DNA of 58,961 nucleotides from Burkholderiales bacterium (GTDB lineage: Bacteria > Pseudomonadota > Gammaproteobacteria > Burkholderiales > Burkholderiaceae_D), in contig CANGAW010000013.1 of NCBI GenBank assembly GCA_947451925.1, positions 1 through 58,961 on the forward strand, in the 5' to 3' direction. The notes beneath the pieces are model-generated. The model was not told the origin of the DNA. It saw nothing but the letters and a program-made list of their open reading frames with translations, and did not search any database. The translations under genes and the position numbers were made by a program. Position 1 is the first letter of the stretch. Every line of letters begins with the position of its first letter. Below are positions 10,383 to 18,998 of this stretch, piece after piece.

Positions 10383-11594
10383 ATGAAGGTTCAGATGCCC
10401 ACTTCAATTTGTCTTATGGCATTTTCAAACGCAAGTAACGCAGCCTCGGCGCAAACAGAACCTGCCCTAACGCCCATCTATTTTGCTGCTGCAAACGATA
10501 TGGCAATGCCAGTGACACCAAGTGCTCGAATGCCTAACATGCTGTCCAGAAAAGTACGTAGAGCAAGGGAAGCTGCATTGTATAAATCCCGTATCGCCCG
10601 TCGGCCGACACCGCAAGTGTTCAAGCCCACCGCCGAGTCGCATGCACGCATGCTGCTAACAATCAGGAAGACCGTCAGCCCGGGTTTGCTGCCACCTCCG
10701 CTTGAAACCCCGTCAGCACCTTTGGAGCAGATGACACAATTCATTTGTGCGAAGCTGGAGTCAGGCGCGGCGATGATGCACGGCCTGATCAAGTGTTTGC
10801 CGACGATCGATATCGGTTTGCCATTGGCAGAAGCAGCGCGGCCTCAAGCTTCAGAGCCGGAAATGGATGTTGCCACGTTCATTAAAATGTTTGAACGTGA
10901 TTTCATCATCCGTGTGAGTCCGATGATTAAGGACAGCAGTCTTGACCGGGTCACCATTGTGATTGGTGAAGACCATGTTGATTCTGAAGTTCAGCAGCTG
11001 GTCGATAAAGTGATGAAGCAGTTGCGCCCGGAGCGTGGTGATCTGCTTTTAATGGAAGGCACAGCCGAGGCAGGCATGAGGCGTATCCAGCGCTATGGCA
11101 TTGAGGCTAAAAGTTTATTGAGCATGGAAGAAAATTCTGCTGCTTATAAAAAAATGATGGAAGCCGATCGTTTGAAATTTGAGCATCTGGTCGATACGGT
11201 GAAATTTGTTTATGAGCATTTGCCGACCAAACCGAAAATCAATAAGCTCAAAGGAGAGAACGAATACTCCGCTTTCATTAATCAATATCGACATGCAGTG
11301 CCATTGCAATACAGGGATGAGCTCAATCTCAGGATTCAAAAAAGTAATCACCATATTGCGGGATTTGATCAAGTGGCGATACAAACTTCACCGCTGCGCG
11401 AAAAGGCTATGCTCCAGTTCATCGATCAGCATCGTACGGTTAAGGCAAAGCGCTTTTGCATTGTCGGAGCCCAGCACGCAAAAAATATGGCACTTGACCT
11501 CTACAAAAAAGAATCAATCGTGATGATTCCGCGAAAAGTGTTTGCCCAGGTGCCGGAGCTGAACCTGCCTGCCTTGCCTAAACAAGAGCTGTGA
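10383..11594 (+). CDS. TraB/ChaN/EreA-fold-like protein, function unknown
   Basis: No close named family is recognised, but two motifs match the TraB/GumN-ChaN-EreA superfamily. An early VIGEDH (near residues 193-198) is followed about 25 residues later by DLLLMEG. A late CIVGAQHAKNMALDLYKK (near 358) is the second histidine motif, preceded by an R-x3-M segment (LREKAMLQF). The first 120 residues are proline- and alanine-rich and poorly conserved looking. The start is uncertain: ATG at 10383 or 10395 is preferred, because a longer TTG frame (10329) would place the upstream hairpin inside the gene. The short N terminus could be a weak signal sequence (NASNAASA). The gene sits between the GMC oxidoreductase and the GH16 lipoprotein, in slightly AT-richer sequence than its neighbours. 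Protease or hydrolase activity is inference only. Confidence 0.72.
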   Translation: MKVQMPTSICLMAFSNASNAASAQTEPALTPIYFAAANDMAMPVTPSARMPNMLSRKVRRAREAALYKSRIARRPTPQVFKPTAESHARMLLTIRKTVSPGLLPPPLETPSAPLEQMTQFICAKLESGAAMMHGLIKCLPTIDIGLPLAEAARPQASEPEMDVATFIKMFERDFIIRVSPMIKDSSLDRVTIVIGEDHVDSEVQQLVDKVMKQLRPERGDLLLMEGTAEAGMRRIQRYGIEAKSLLSMEENSAAYKKMMEADRLKFEHLVDTVKFVYEHLPTKPKINKLKGENEYSAFINQYRHAVPLQYRDELNLRIQKSNHHIAGFDQVAIQTSPLREKAMLQFIDQHRTVKAKRFCIVGAQHAKNMALDLYKKESIVMIPRKVFAQVPELNLPALPKQEL

Positions 11595-11908
11595 ATCCGA
11601 TCGTTTAATTCCGCTTTTTTTTCCTTTTCCTTGTCTCTTGACATATTACGTAGCGGGTAAGCCTCGCTACGTTCACCAACTTCCCTTCTGATTGCTATGA
11701 ACGCTTTGCGCTGAGCAAGGCGAAGCCTTGGCTGCGGCATGCTCGTTTGTGCATGCCAAGTTGGCTATGTTCTTGCAGAGACTTTTTGCCTTTCAGAATT
11801 TTTCTCATTTCCAGACGGAACTAATTTCTGTAAACCAAGCTCTTACTCCAGGTAATCGCTAGTGATCTGTGTTTGATCAGATCGTAAAACCTGAAGGAGA
11901 GAGTTTTA
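11595..11908 (+). other. Structured intergenic region upstream of the GH16 gene
   Basis: No gene was found in these 314 bases. They contain a T-rich stretch near 11614-11630, an 8-bp inverted repeat ACGTAGCG/CGCTACGT at 11648-11672, further short hairpins (CAAGGC-GAA-GCCTTG near 11724; GCATGC repeated inversely near 11739-11758), and GATCTG/CAGATC at 11864-11883. A strong Shine-Dalgarno AAGGAGAGAG lies just before the GH16 ATG. The region probably holds a promoter and a structured leader, but no convincing -35/-10 pair could be fixed. Confidence 0.4.
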
Positions 11909-12937
11909 ATGTTGAATGTTTCAAGTAACAAAAAATTATTTCGTGCCGCATCAATCGCAACCATTACCAGTGTGTCCGTTCTGCTCGCCGCCTGTGGTGC
12001 CGGTAGCGGTGCTGCACAATATGCAATCGACGCAGCGGGTAACCTGACATCTGCCAATGCAACCAAAACCAATGCCGACGGCTCGGTCACAACAACAGTA
12101 GTAAGTTCAGGAGCGCCGGGTACAACGACAGGCACATCCACGACGACAACGCCTACTCCCGTACCGGTGCCAGTCCCAGTTCCGACACCGGTGCCAGTAC
12201 CAACACCAGTACCAGTGCCAGTACCGACACCACCCGTTGTCACTGATCCGGCGCCTGTTGGTCAGACAGCTGCTGCGTATGCATTAACGTTCCAGGATAA
12301 TTTCGACACCTTCAACACCAATGTCTGGAATGATCACATCTGGTATGAAGCTGCGAATGCGACCAAAAACTATACCGTCTCTAATGGCAGTTTAAAAATG
12401 TGGCCGCAGCGTGATGCGACCGGCAAGTTTTTCAACCGCGCTGTTGACACCGACGGCAAGTATTACCAGACCTATGGTTACTTTGAAATTGATGCCAAGT
12501 TACCGATTGGTAAAGGCACCTGGCCGGCATTCTGGTTGTTCAATCACATCGGCACCCGCCGCCCTGAGATCGATATCATGGAAGCCTATGCAGGTGGTGG
12601 CGCGGCCAGTGGCTGGTCTGATGCCAATTTCCATCCGACTGCTTATGCGCCTACCATCTGGCTTGACGCAAGCAAACTGGGTGGTACCAAGACCATTCAG
12701 ACCGGTGACTTGTCGACTGGCTTTCACAAGTATGGTTTGAAGTGGGAAGCCAACAAGCAAACCTTCTACTTTGATGGCAAGGAAGTATTCTCGGCGGCCG
12801 TTACCATGGCTGACCCGATGTACATCATGCTTGACCTCTGGTATGGCAGCGCTAGCGGTGCTGCAGACAGCACCACGCCAACGGGCATCGCCAACTCGTA
12901 TGAAGTCAATTATGTACGTGCCTGGAAATTGAAATAA
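11909..12937 (+). CDS. Glycoside hydrolase family 16 lipoprotein
   Basis: This secreted enzyme is a predicted endo-beta-glucanase or galactanase type hydrolase. The signal peptide ends with lipobox L26-A-A-C29, so it should be anchored to a membrane. A low-complexity linker of Thr, Pro and Val (about residues 73-110, PTPVPVP repeats) separates the anchor from the GH16 domain. The catalytic signature is EIDIME at residues 220-225, giving nucleophile Glu220 and acid/base Glu225. Its place in the exopolysaccharide block suggests trimming, release or turnover of the polymer; the linkage specificity cannot be read. AAGGAGAGAG precedes the ATG, and a strong terminator follows the gene. Confidence 0.9.
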   Translation: MLNVSSNKKLFRAASIATITSVSVLLAACGAGSGAAQYAIDAAGNLTSANATKTNADGSVTTTVVSSGAPGTTTGTSTTTTPTPVPVPVPVPTPVPVPTPVPVPVPTPPVVTDPAPVGQTAAAYALTFQDNFDTFNTNVWNDHIWYEAANATKNYTVSNGSLKMWPQRDATGKFFNRAVDTDGKYYQTYGYFEIDAKLPIGKGTWPAFWLFNHIGTRRPEIDIMEAYAGGGAASGWSDANFHPTAYAPTIWLDASKLGGTKTIQTGDLSTGFHKYGLKWEANKQTFYFDGKEVFSAAVTMADPMYIMLDLWYGSASGAADSTTPTGIANSYEVNYVRAWKLK

Positions 12938-12989
12938 TTCCAGCATTAACAAGCTACTCCGTTCACGTCAATAAACCGGCGTGATCTTG

Positions 12990-13017
12990 AAGCCAGCCTC
13001 GCGCTGGCTTTTTTTTG
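12990..13017 (+). terminator. Rho-independent terminator after the GH16 gene
   Basis: An 8-bp stem AAGCCAGC/GCTGGCTT with loop CTCGC is followed by a run of eight T. It lies 52 bases past the GH16 stop and inside the region of a spurious longer reading frame of the next gene. It is the clearest terminator in the window. Confidence 0.85.
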
Positions 13018-13055
13018 TTTGCGCTCTGCCAAAGGCCAGGTGCACACGGCCAGTG

Positions 13056-14735
13056 ATGATGATGGCCATGATCCTTGCACTGTTACTGTTTTGTTTACTC
13101 AGCGTTTCCTCGCAAGTTGCCGCGCAAGCCTGGCTGCCGGTGCCGGAGAATATTCAAAGCGGTGACACAGTGCTGCTGGCTTGCGGACACACGTATGTGG
13201 GCGAGCTTGATGTTGCCATGCGGCGCAATGTGCGCATCAAGACCCAGGGCGATTGCGGCGCTGCCACGATCACACCAGCGCGACCCGTGACAAACTGGCA
13301 GCGTGACAAGCAGTCGCCACGTCTCTGGCATGTGGCGATTGATTTCGTGCCTGTGCAGTTAAGTTTCAATGGCCGGGTACTACCCCTGGCGCATTACCCC
13401 AACACGCCGCAAATCTGGGTGCGGGGCCACAGTCGTCAGCCCGGCGTATTGCACTATCCCTTTCCTTCAGCTGATCTGGCTGGTGCCACGCTAGTCTGGC
13501 GCGCTGCGGACTGGCTGATTCAGACCCGACCGATTGTGCGCTACGCCGAAGGTGCTGCCTTAATCGACAGCACAGACGATGACGGATTCGGTTTGCTGCC
13601 CGAGACGGATTTTTATCTGGAAGGAAAACGCTGGATGCTGGACGCACCCGGCGAATGGGTATTTGAAAACGGCCAGCTTTATCTGTGGCCGCCGGATGGC
13701 AAGTCGCCGGAGGATAAAGTGTGGGCTGCGCCGCGTGCGCGCGGCATCAACGCCAGCGGTTCACAATCTGTGCAGATACGAGGCGTAAGAATTAGCAATG
13801 CCACGCTGGGCATTGATGGCAGTGACGCGCAGGACTTAAGTATTAGCGAGACCGAAATTTTGCACTCTGGCGAAGACGCAATCCTGGTCGGTGGCCGCGG
13901 TTTACGGATCAACAATAGCCGCATTTTTCTCACCGGTCAGAACGGCATCCGTGCCAACGATGACGCGACCGATGTCGAGATTAGCGATTCCAGCATCAGC
14001 GGCGCCGGTATGCTGGGCCTGCCACGCCGCTCGAAAGGCGCCATTGTGTTTGAGCAGGCCCGCGGTGTGCGTATCTTGCGCAACCAGATTACAGAGTCTT
14101 CATATATCGCCATTCGGGTATTTCGCGATGCCGTGGTGATGGACAATCAGATCGAACGCGCATGTCTGCAATTGAGTGACTGCGGTGGCATCTACACGTT
14201 TGCGCGCGACCACCAGCCCTTGCAGCTGCGCATAGAGCGCAACCGTATCAGTCATCTCGCCGGCAGCCAGTCCTATGCGATTTATCTGGATGACTATGCC
14301 AATGGCGTCGTTATCAGCGGCAATGAACTGCGCAACAACCCCGGCGGCATGCAATTGCATAATGCATTCGACAATCTGATTGAACACAATCTGTTTGATC
14401 GCAATCTGCATCAACAAATATTGTTTAATGAAACCGGTGGCGTGCCCACCATTACCAACAATCAGCTGCGCAATAATCGTTTTCACTCCGATGCTGTTCC
14501 CGTCTTTCGTTTATGGAGTGTGTTTGGCGAATCAACGGTGCGTCGTTTTGCCCGTTTCGAGCGTAACGTTTATGTCGACGCACCGAAGGACTTTGCCGAA
14601 GTGGCTGGCCGCGGCATGCTGGGCTATGCAGTCTGGTCAAAACAAATCAGCCAGGAAGCCGGTGTGCGCCATGTTGCACCACGCAAGCCATGCGGGCCGG
14701 TGTTGTGCAAATCAGCGTCGCGGTCGGCGCCATAA
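13056..14735 (+). CDS. Secreted right-handed parallel beta-helix protein
   Basis: This 559-residue protein begins with a Sec signal peptide (hydrophobic core ILALLLFCLLSV, cleavage after VAAQA). The body has many short repeats with the rhythm of a pectate-lyase-like beta-helix: runs such as VQIRGVRISNATLGI, LRINNSRIF, VEISDSSISG and LRIERNRISH. Such folds occur in polysaccharide lyases and in epimerases of the AlgG/NosD class, so it may modify or cut the exopolysaccharide in the periplasm or outside. Catalytic residues cannot be assigned. A GTG at 12981 is in frame but lies before the terminator; the GTG-ATG-ATG-ATG cluster at 13053-13064 is the plausible start. The last 24 bases overlap, tail to tail, the WecG/TagA gene on the other strand. 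Confidence 0.8.
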   Translation: MMMAMILALLLFCLLSVSSQVAAQAWLPVPENIQSGDTVLLACGHTYVGELDVAMRRNVRIKTQGDCGAATITPARPVTNWQRDKQSPRLWHVAIDFVPVQLSFNGRVLPLAHYPNTPQIWVRGHSRQPGVLHYPFPSADLAGATLVWRAADWLIQTRPIVRYAEGAALIDSTDDDGFGLLPETDFYLEGKRWMLDAPGEWVFENGQLYLWPPDGKSPEDKVWAAPRARGINASGSQSVQIRGVRISNATLGIDGSDAQDLSISETEILHSGEDAILVGGRGLRINNSRIFLTGQNGIRANDDATDVEISDSSISGAGMLGLPRRSKGAIVFEQARGVRILRNQITESSYIAIRVFRDAVVMDNQIERACLQLSDCGGIYTFARDHQPLQLRIERNRISHLAGSQSYAIYLDDYANGVVISGNELRNNPGGMQLHNAFDNLIEHNLFDRNLHQQILFNETGGVPTITNNQLRNNRFHSDAVPVFRLWSVFGESTVRRFARFERNVYVDAPKDFAEVAGRGMLGYAVWSKQISQEAGVRHVAPRKPCGPVLCKSASRSAP

Positions 14736-15467
14736 TTCAGCCGGCAAAGCCAGTAAAAACTGCGTATTGGTGACCAGATAGCGGCGCAACAATCGCGAAG
14801 GCTCCATCGCCAGCCGGTACAGCCATTCCATGCCGGCACGTTGCCACAGTAGCGGTGCGCGTCGCAGGTGGCCGGCATGATAATCAAAGGCTGCACCCAC
14901 ACCGAGCATCACGGCAGAAATGCGGCCGCGATGGGCCGCCATCCATTGTTCCTGTTTTGGACAACCCAGCCCAACCATGACGATTTGCGCCCCGGACAAA
15001 TTGATCATGCTGGTGATGATCTCGTCTTCTTCATCGTTCAAGGGGTGAAATGGCGGTGCATGGACACCGGCGATGCGCAGCTGCGGAAAGGCCTTGCGCA
15101 AGCTGGCAAGCAGCGACAACAGCGTGGTCTCGGTGCTGCCGTATAAGTACACCGACAAGTGCAGGCGTTCGGCTTTTTCCAGCGTGCGCCACATCAAGTC
15201 GGGCCCGTTGATTCTTTGCTGTTCGGGCCAGCCGCGCCGGCGCAGCAGCCAGGCCAGTGGTGCACCGTCGGCAGTGTTCATGTCGCTGCTTTGCAGTGCG
15301 GCGTGCAAGTACAGATCGCGGCGCGCTGTCATCACAGTGTGCACATTGCACAGGCAGACCATGCGTGACGAGCGCGCTGCGGCCCAATGACAAATTCGCG
15401 TCAGTGCCTGCTCCCATGACAGCGGATCAAGTCGGCTACCGAATAAAATCGCAGCAGGTACTGGCAT
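14712..15467 (-). CDS. WecG/TagA/CpsF family glycosyltransferase (GT26)
   Basis: This enzyme transfers a sugar (ManNAc, ManNAcA or hexose type donors in characterised members) to a polyprenyl-linked intermediate at the inner face of the membrane. The family motifs are clear: NTADGAPLAW, then VMVGLGCPKQEQWM, then GVGAAFDYHAG, and the C-terminal basic tail GMEWLYRLAMEPSRLLRRY. The ATG at 15467 gives 251 residues, the usual size; a longer frame would run into the divergent methyltransferase gene. It stands apart from the main minus-strand block, separated from it by the plus-strand methyltransferase gene. Confidence 0.9.
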   Translation of the reverse strand: MPVPAAILFGSRLDPLSWEQALTRICHWAAARSSRMVCLCNVHTVMTARRDLYLHAALQSSDMNTADGAPLAWLLRRRGWPEQQRINGPDLMWRTLEKAERLHLSVYLYGSTETTLLSLLASLRKAFPQLRIAGVHAPPFHPLNDEEDEIITSMINLSGAQIVMVGLGCPKQEQWMAAHRGRISAVMLGVGAAFDYHAGHLRRAPLLWQRAGMEWLYRLAMEPSRLLRRYLVTNTQFLLALPAELWRRPRR

Positions 15468-15498
15468 CACGCGCTCGCTGGTAAGTGGGCATTCTGTA

Positions 15499-16128
15499 TT
15501 GAAGCGTATTTTGCAATGGCCGGTACTGACAGTGCGCAAAGCAGACTGGGCTGATTCGACCGACCATGAGGGTTTTGCAATCGAGGAGCCTGCCTTGGCA
15601 TTGAATTCCCGGATGACGCGAGCCATACAGGCTTGCCGGCAGCGCATTGATGACGCCTTCATGCAATTTCATGGCGACGTCCAGGCTGGCAGTGTGCTGG
15701 CCTTGCGTGAACTGTCGTCGCTGCCGGGGCCGGATGGCCATCTGCCTTTTGCCGATGGTGCGCTTGACTGGGTTGGCTGCTTTGAGTTGATCGAGCACAT
15801 CAGTAGCCATGAACGGCAAGTGCGCCTGCTACGTGAATTACTGCGGGTTGCCAGCAAAGGTATTTTCGTATCGACGGCGAATCGCTGGCATCCGCTGGAT
15901 CTGGAAAATGGTGGCTGGCCTATCCTGCACTGGCTGCACGGACGACCGAATTTGTCTTTGCTTGATGCAGCTCAGATTAAATCGCTGATTGCCGTGTTGC
16001 CCGGTAAGCCAGACTGGCAACTGGGTCATGTGCGGCTGGCAGGCTTCAAATCACATTTTTTTCTAATGATCAGGAAGCCACAAAAAACACAGGCGAAATT
16101 GTTGACCGATCCCGGAATGCCACCCTAG
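15499..16128 (+). CDS. Small SAM-methyltransferase-like protein lacking a clear motif I
   Basis: The central part resembles class I methyltransferases: DGHLPFADGALDWVGCFELIEHI matches the post-II/motif II region, followed by LLRELLRVASKGIFVST. The usual glycine-rich SAM-binding motif I (DxGxGxG) is not seen; the corresponding segment reads VQAGSVLALRELSSL. The start is uncertain: TTG at 15499 is the furthest plausible codon, only 31 bases from the divergent WecG start, so there is no room for a longer N terminus. It might methylate a sugar, or be a degenerate or non-enzymatic relative. It is the only plus-strand gene between the two minus-strand glycosyl genes. Confidence 0.68.
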   Translation: MKRILQWPVLTVRKADWADSTDHEGFAIEEPALALNSRMTRAIQACRQRIDDAFMQFHGDVQAGSVLALRELSSLPGPDGHLPFADGALDWVGCFELIEHISSHERQVRLLRELLRVASKGIFVSTANRWHPLDLENGGWPILHWLHGRPNLSLLDAAQIKSLIAVLPGKPDWQLGHVRLAGFKSHFFLMIRKPQKTQAKLLTDPGMPP

Positions 16129-16196
16129 AAGTTGATTGTTTTGAGTGCCAAAGAAAATTCTTCCCATCGGTAGGAATTGAGACGCTTTTCACTTAC

Positions 16197-16946
16197 CTAC
16201 CGTTGCCCCTGCCAGACTAAGTTCTGCTCAACCAGCGCCGCATTATCTACCCGTCGTCTCGCGGGAATATGGTGGGCAACCAGACCCAGAAATTCATCCA
16301 GAGGCTGCCATAACTGGAGACGATCAATATCCCGTGAATGGCACCACAGATGAAAGAGCGATTTTGTTTGTACCGCATGATCAAACAGCCGGTACAGCCG
16401 CTCCAGCCAGTCTGCTTCGGTCGCGCAGACCCGCCATGCGGCCTGGCGTTTTAACCAGTGCCGCCCGCAGAGAAAATTGCGCAGCAAGACCTGCCTTGAG
16501 TGTGGATAAAACTGCAGGCTGGCAGGCAGTTCGAATGGACGCTCGCCGGCGTCGAGCCGCAAATTTTGTGTGGTGCGGGCGTAGCGAAAACCTGCTTGCT
16601 GCACCATGCGGCAATGCAGGGCACGGTACTGACCGCCGGGATAACAAAAGCCCTCAACCGCTTGTCCGAGCTGATCTTCCAGCGCGGCCTTGCCATCAAC
16701 AATTTGCCGGCGTGCCTGATCGGCCGGAACCTGGTTCAGAAACTGATGGTCGCGGGTATGCGAGCCGATTTCGAAGTCTTTGGCCAGTTGACGCAATTGT
16801 GCTGCCTGCAGCACGGGTGGTCCTTCGCGGTTGCGCATGGGGACATAAAAGGTCGCCGCCAATTCATGACGCAGCAGCAGATCGGCCATGCGCAGATCAA
16901 GCGGATGACCATCGTCTACCGAAAAACTGAAAGTGGCCTGCTTCAT
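16197..16946 (-). CDS. Polysaccharide deacetylase (NodB homology domain)
   Basis: This is a carbohydrate esterase family 4 type enzyme, expected to remove N-acetyl groups from a sugar of the polymer or its lipid-linked precursor. Motif 1 is FSVDDGHP (Asp11, Asp12), motif 2 is EIGSHTRDH (His63, His67, metal ligands), and motif 3 is FCYPGGQY (about 100-107). There is no signal peptide, so it may act in the cytoplasm, or the export route is unclear. The start codon overlaps the stop of the upstream glycosyltransferase gene by four bases, so the two are translationally coupled. It is the last gene of the long minus-strand block. Confidence 0.87.
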   Translation of the reverse strand: MKQATFSFSVDDGHPLDLRMADLLLRHELAATFYVPMRNREGPPVLQAAQLRQLAKDFEIGSHTRDHQFLNQVPADQARRQIVDGKAALEDQLGQAVEGFCYPGGQYRALHCRMVQQAGFRYARTTQNLRLDAGERPFELPASLQFYPHSRQVLLRNFLCGRHWLKRQAAWRVCATEADWLERLYRLFDHAVQTKSLFHLWCHSRDIDRLQLWQPLDEFLGLVAHHIPARRRVDNAALVEQNLVWQGQR

Positions 16947-18094
16947 CGCAGACTATGCGACTGCCCGTCAGAGATATTTGCGCTTCGCGGGTGCTGGCTG
17001 ACGGCATGCAGACAGGCATTGACCAGTCCTTCGGCGGCGCTGTCAAACTGGTAACGTGCCGCGTGCTGCACGCTGGTCTGACTGAAGGATTGATACAGTG
17101 CGCTGTCGCTGAGCAAACGCTGTGCGCAGGCACACCATTGCGCCACATCGCGTTCCCGCACATAGCCATTTTCACCATCAATGACCAATTCGCCGGCAAC
17201 ACCCGCATGCGGCGTGACCAGTACCGGCAGGCCAGCCGCGCAGGCTTCATTGGCAACGATGCCCCAAACGTCGGCGTGCGTTGGAAACAGAAACAGCCGT
17301 GCAGACCGATACAGCCCCGGCAAAGCCTGTTGTGAAGCAAAGCCATAACATTGCACGTCGAGCCATGTTTGTTCCCTGGCCGCGGCCTCGCGCAGCGCCG
17401 TTTCAAGACTGCCGGAGCCGACAAATAAGAGGCGCAATTTTTTTTGCATGATTTGCGCAGTTTGCCGCGCCACTTCCAATGCAAACAGCGGATCTTTTTC
17501 CGGCTCCAGACGCGCGCAAAAAATAAAATCAAAGCGCTTGTGTTCTGCTTCTGTCAGACAGTGACGGGGCGCGAAGCGCGCATTATCAATGCACAGCCAG
17601 GAATGGAAACAATCGGCGCTGCGAATACCGTAAGACTGATAAAGCCGGTCGCCGCCAATGGAGGCTGATATAAAAGCCTTCGATTTTGCGTACACCAGTC
17701 GTCGCACCAGACGATGCAGCCGCGATAAAGTTCGTTCGGACAGTTCTGTGCCATCGGTCATGGCCACATGCGCACAACGACGCGCCATCGCCGTCATGAA
17801 CGCATACAGATGCGTAGGATTAAAGCCGTCTGTGATGACCACGTCTGGTGCCAGTTTCCATAGCAGGCCAATAATGTCAGGGTTGTGATGAATGTAGCGG
17901 CCGTTGACGGTGACAAAACGTTCGCGCAAAAAATCATGCGCGAAATTCAGTGGCGGCAAATTCCAGTGCCGGTTCGGTTCGCGACGGGCACAAAAAAGCA
18001 CACGAAATTCAATGCCGGGCCAGGCTGCCAGCCGGGAAAAAATCGGAATCCGGTAGGGCGGCGGCGTATTGGTCACCAGCACGATGCGGATCAT
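16943..18094 (-). CDS. Glycosyltransferase family 4 (group 1)
   Basis: This is a retaining GT-B fold transferase that should add a sugar to the growing lipid-linked repeat. The N-terminal domain starts with IRIVLVTNTPPPYRIP. The donor-binding C-terminal half contains FIFCARLEPEKDP and LFVGSGSL. The conserved E-x7-E segment lies in FLFPTHADVWGIVANEACAAGLPV. It overlaps its neighbours on both sides by four bases (18091-18094 and 16943-16946), so it is tightly coupled in the operon. Donor and linkage are not predictable from the sequence. Confidence 0.9.
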   Translation of the reverse strand: MIRIVLVTNTPPPYRIPIFSRLAAWPGIEFRVLFCARREPNRHWNLPPLNFAHDFLRERFVTVNGRYIHHNPDIIGLLWKLAPDVVITDGFNPTHLYAFMTAMARRCAHVAMTDGTELSERTLSRLHRLVRRLVYAKSKAFISASIGGDRLYQSYGIRSADCFHSWLCIDNARFAPRHCLTEAEHKRFDFIFCARLEPEKDPLFALEVARQTAQIMQKKLRLLFVGSGSLETALREAAAREQTWLDVQCYGFASQQALPGLYRSARLFLFPTHADVWGIVANEACAAGLPVLVTPHAGVAGELVIDGENGYVRERDVAQWCACAQRLLSDSALYQSFSQTSVQHAARYQFDSAAEGLVNACLHAVSQHPRSANISDGQSHSLR

Positions 18095-18993
18095 GTCGGA
18101 CCTCCGTCAAGAAATTGTCCCAAACGCCGGTGAGCCCTGGCCGGACTGGTCTGCCATGACCAACCCAGCCAGCCGTCGAGACGGCCGCGGGCTACCGCCA
18201 GGCCATGAGCCAGTTCGGCACCGAGTCGCCCGCGCAGCAGCGGCACTAATACCGGGCTGATCAAGCCACGCACAATGACCCAGAGGGGCAAGCGATGTTT
18301 GGCATACAAGGCACCGGTGCCGCGCGCACGGTGACGGGCGTTACGTCGCGCCTGACTGCTTTTGCTGACCTGTTCCGGATCGGTCCGGTGATGGACATGG
18401 GCCGACGGTTCATACGCAAGCAAGGTGCCGACGCGCAGCGCACGCAAGACGATGTCGGTTTCTTCTGCCGCGCCAAACCACTGACCGACACCCAGACGTC
18501 CGTCAAAGCCACCGATTTCGTTGACGATGCTGCGCTGAAAAAACAGGGTGATCGAGGACACCGGAATATCGCGGAAGTGACAGGAAAGATGCCAGCTCAA
18601 GCTGCCTGGCGGCAGCGCCGCATGTTGTTCTACCCAGCGGCAGATGACGCCTTCCGGTTTGTCGCTGCGGCGACTGCGCAGCATCACGCGTTCTAATAGT
18701 CGCGGCTCATACCAGCAATCATCATCGGGAAAGCCGACCCATGCGCCACAGGCCACCGCAATACCGGCATTGCGTGCCAGTGCCAGATTCGGTGGTTGAT
18801 GATGTAAATGTTTTAGTACGATGCCCAGACTGCGGGCCCGATGCACAATCGGTAGCAGGCGGTCATCAGTATTTTGATCAACGACGATCACTTCGAAATT
18901 GCGAAAGCTCTGCGCAATCAGGGAATCGAACAGACGATTAAGTTCGCTGCAACGGCCCACGGTGGCCAGGATCAGGGAAATGTCGCGCATCAT
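18091..18993 (-). CDS. Glycosyltransferase family 2
   Basis: This is an inverting GT-A fold transferase. The N terminus ISLILATVGR starts the nucleotide-binding fold. The metal-binding acidic motif is PDDD (Asp90-Asp92) in VGFPDDDCWYE. A later GAAEETD (ED acidic motif) is the likely catalytic base region. A short hydrophobic C-terminal segment (LPLWVIVRGLISPVLVPLL) may attach it to the membrane. It overlaps the downstream GT4 gene by four bases and lies five bases after the preceding GT2 gene. Confidence 0.88.
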   Translation of the reverse strand: MMRDISLILATVGRCSELNRLFDSLIAQSFRNFEVIVVDQNTDDRLLPIVHRARSLGIVLKHLHHQPPNLALARNAGIAVACGAWVGFPDDDCWYEPRLLERVMLRSRRSDKPEGVICRWVEQHAALPPGSLSWHLSCHFRDIPVSSITLFFQRSIVNEIGGFDGRLGVGQWFGAAEETDIVLRALRVGTLLAYEPSAHVHHRTDPEQVSKSSQARRNARHRARGTGALYAKHRLPLWVIVRGLISPVLVPLLRGRLGAELAHGLAVARGRLDGWLGWSWQTSPARAHRRLGQFLDGGPT

Positions 18994-18998
18994 GTCCT

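Noticed and set aside
11821..12243. Minus-strand frame with a long Gly-Thr-Val repeat
   Set aside because: It is the antisense shadow of the Pro-Thr-Val linker of the GH16 gene; no signal of an independent gene.
12981..13055. GTG start for the beta-helix gene
   Set aside because: It lies before the strong terminator at 12990-13017; the ATG cluster at 13056 directly precedes the signal peptide.
15468..15662. Longer N terminus for the WecG/TagA gene
   Set aside because: It would overlap the divergent methyltransferase gene and add 65 residues not seen in the family.
16168..16202. CGGTAGG/CCTACCG inverted repeat at the end of the deacetylase gene
   Set aside because: Loop of 21 bases with no T tract; too weak to call as a terminator.
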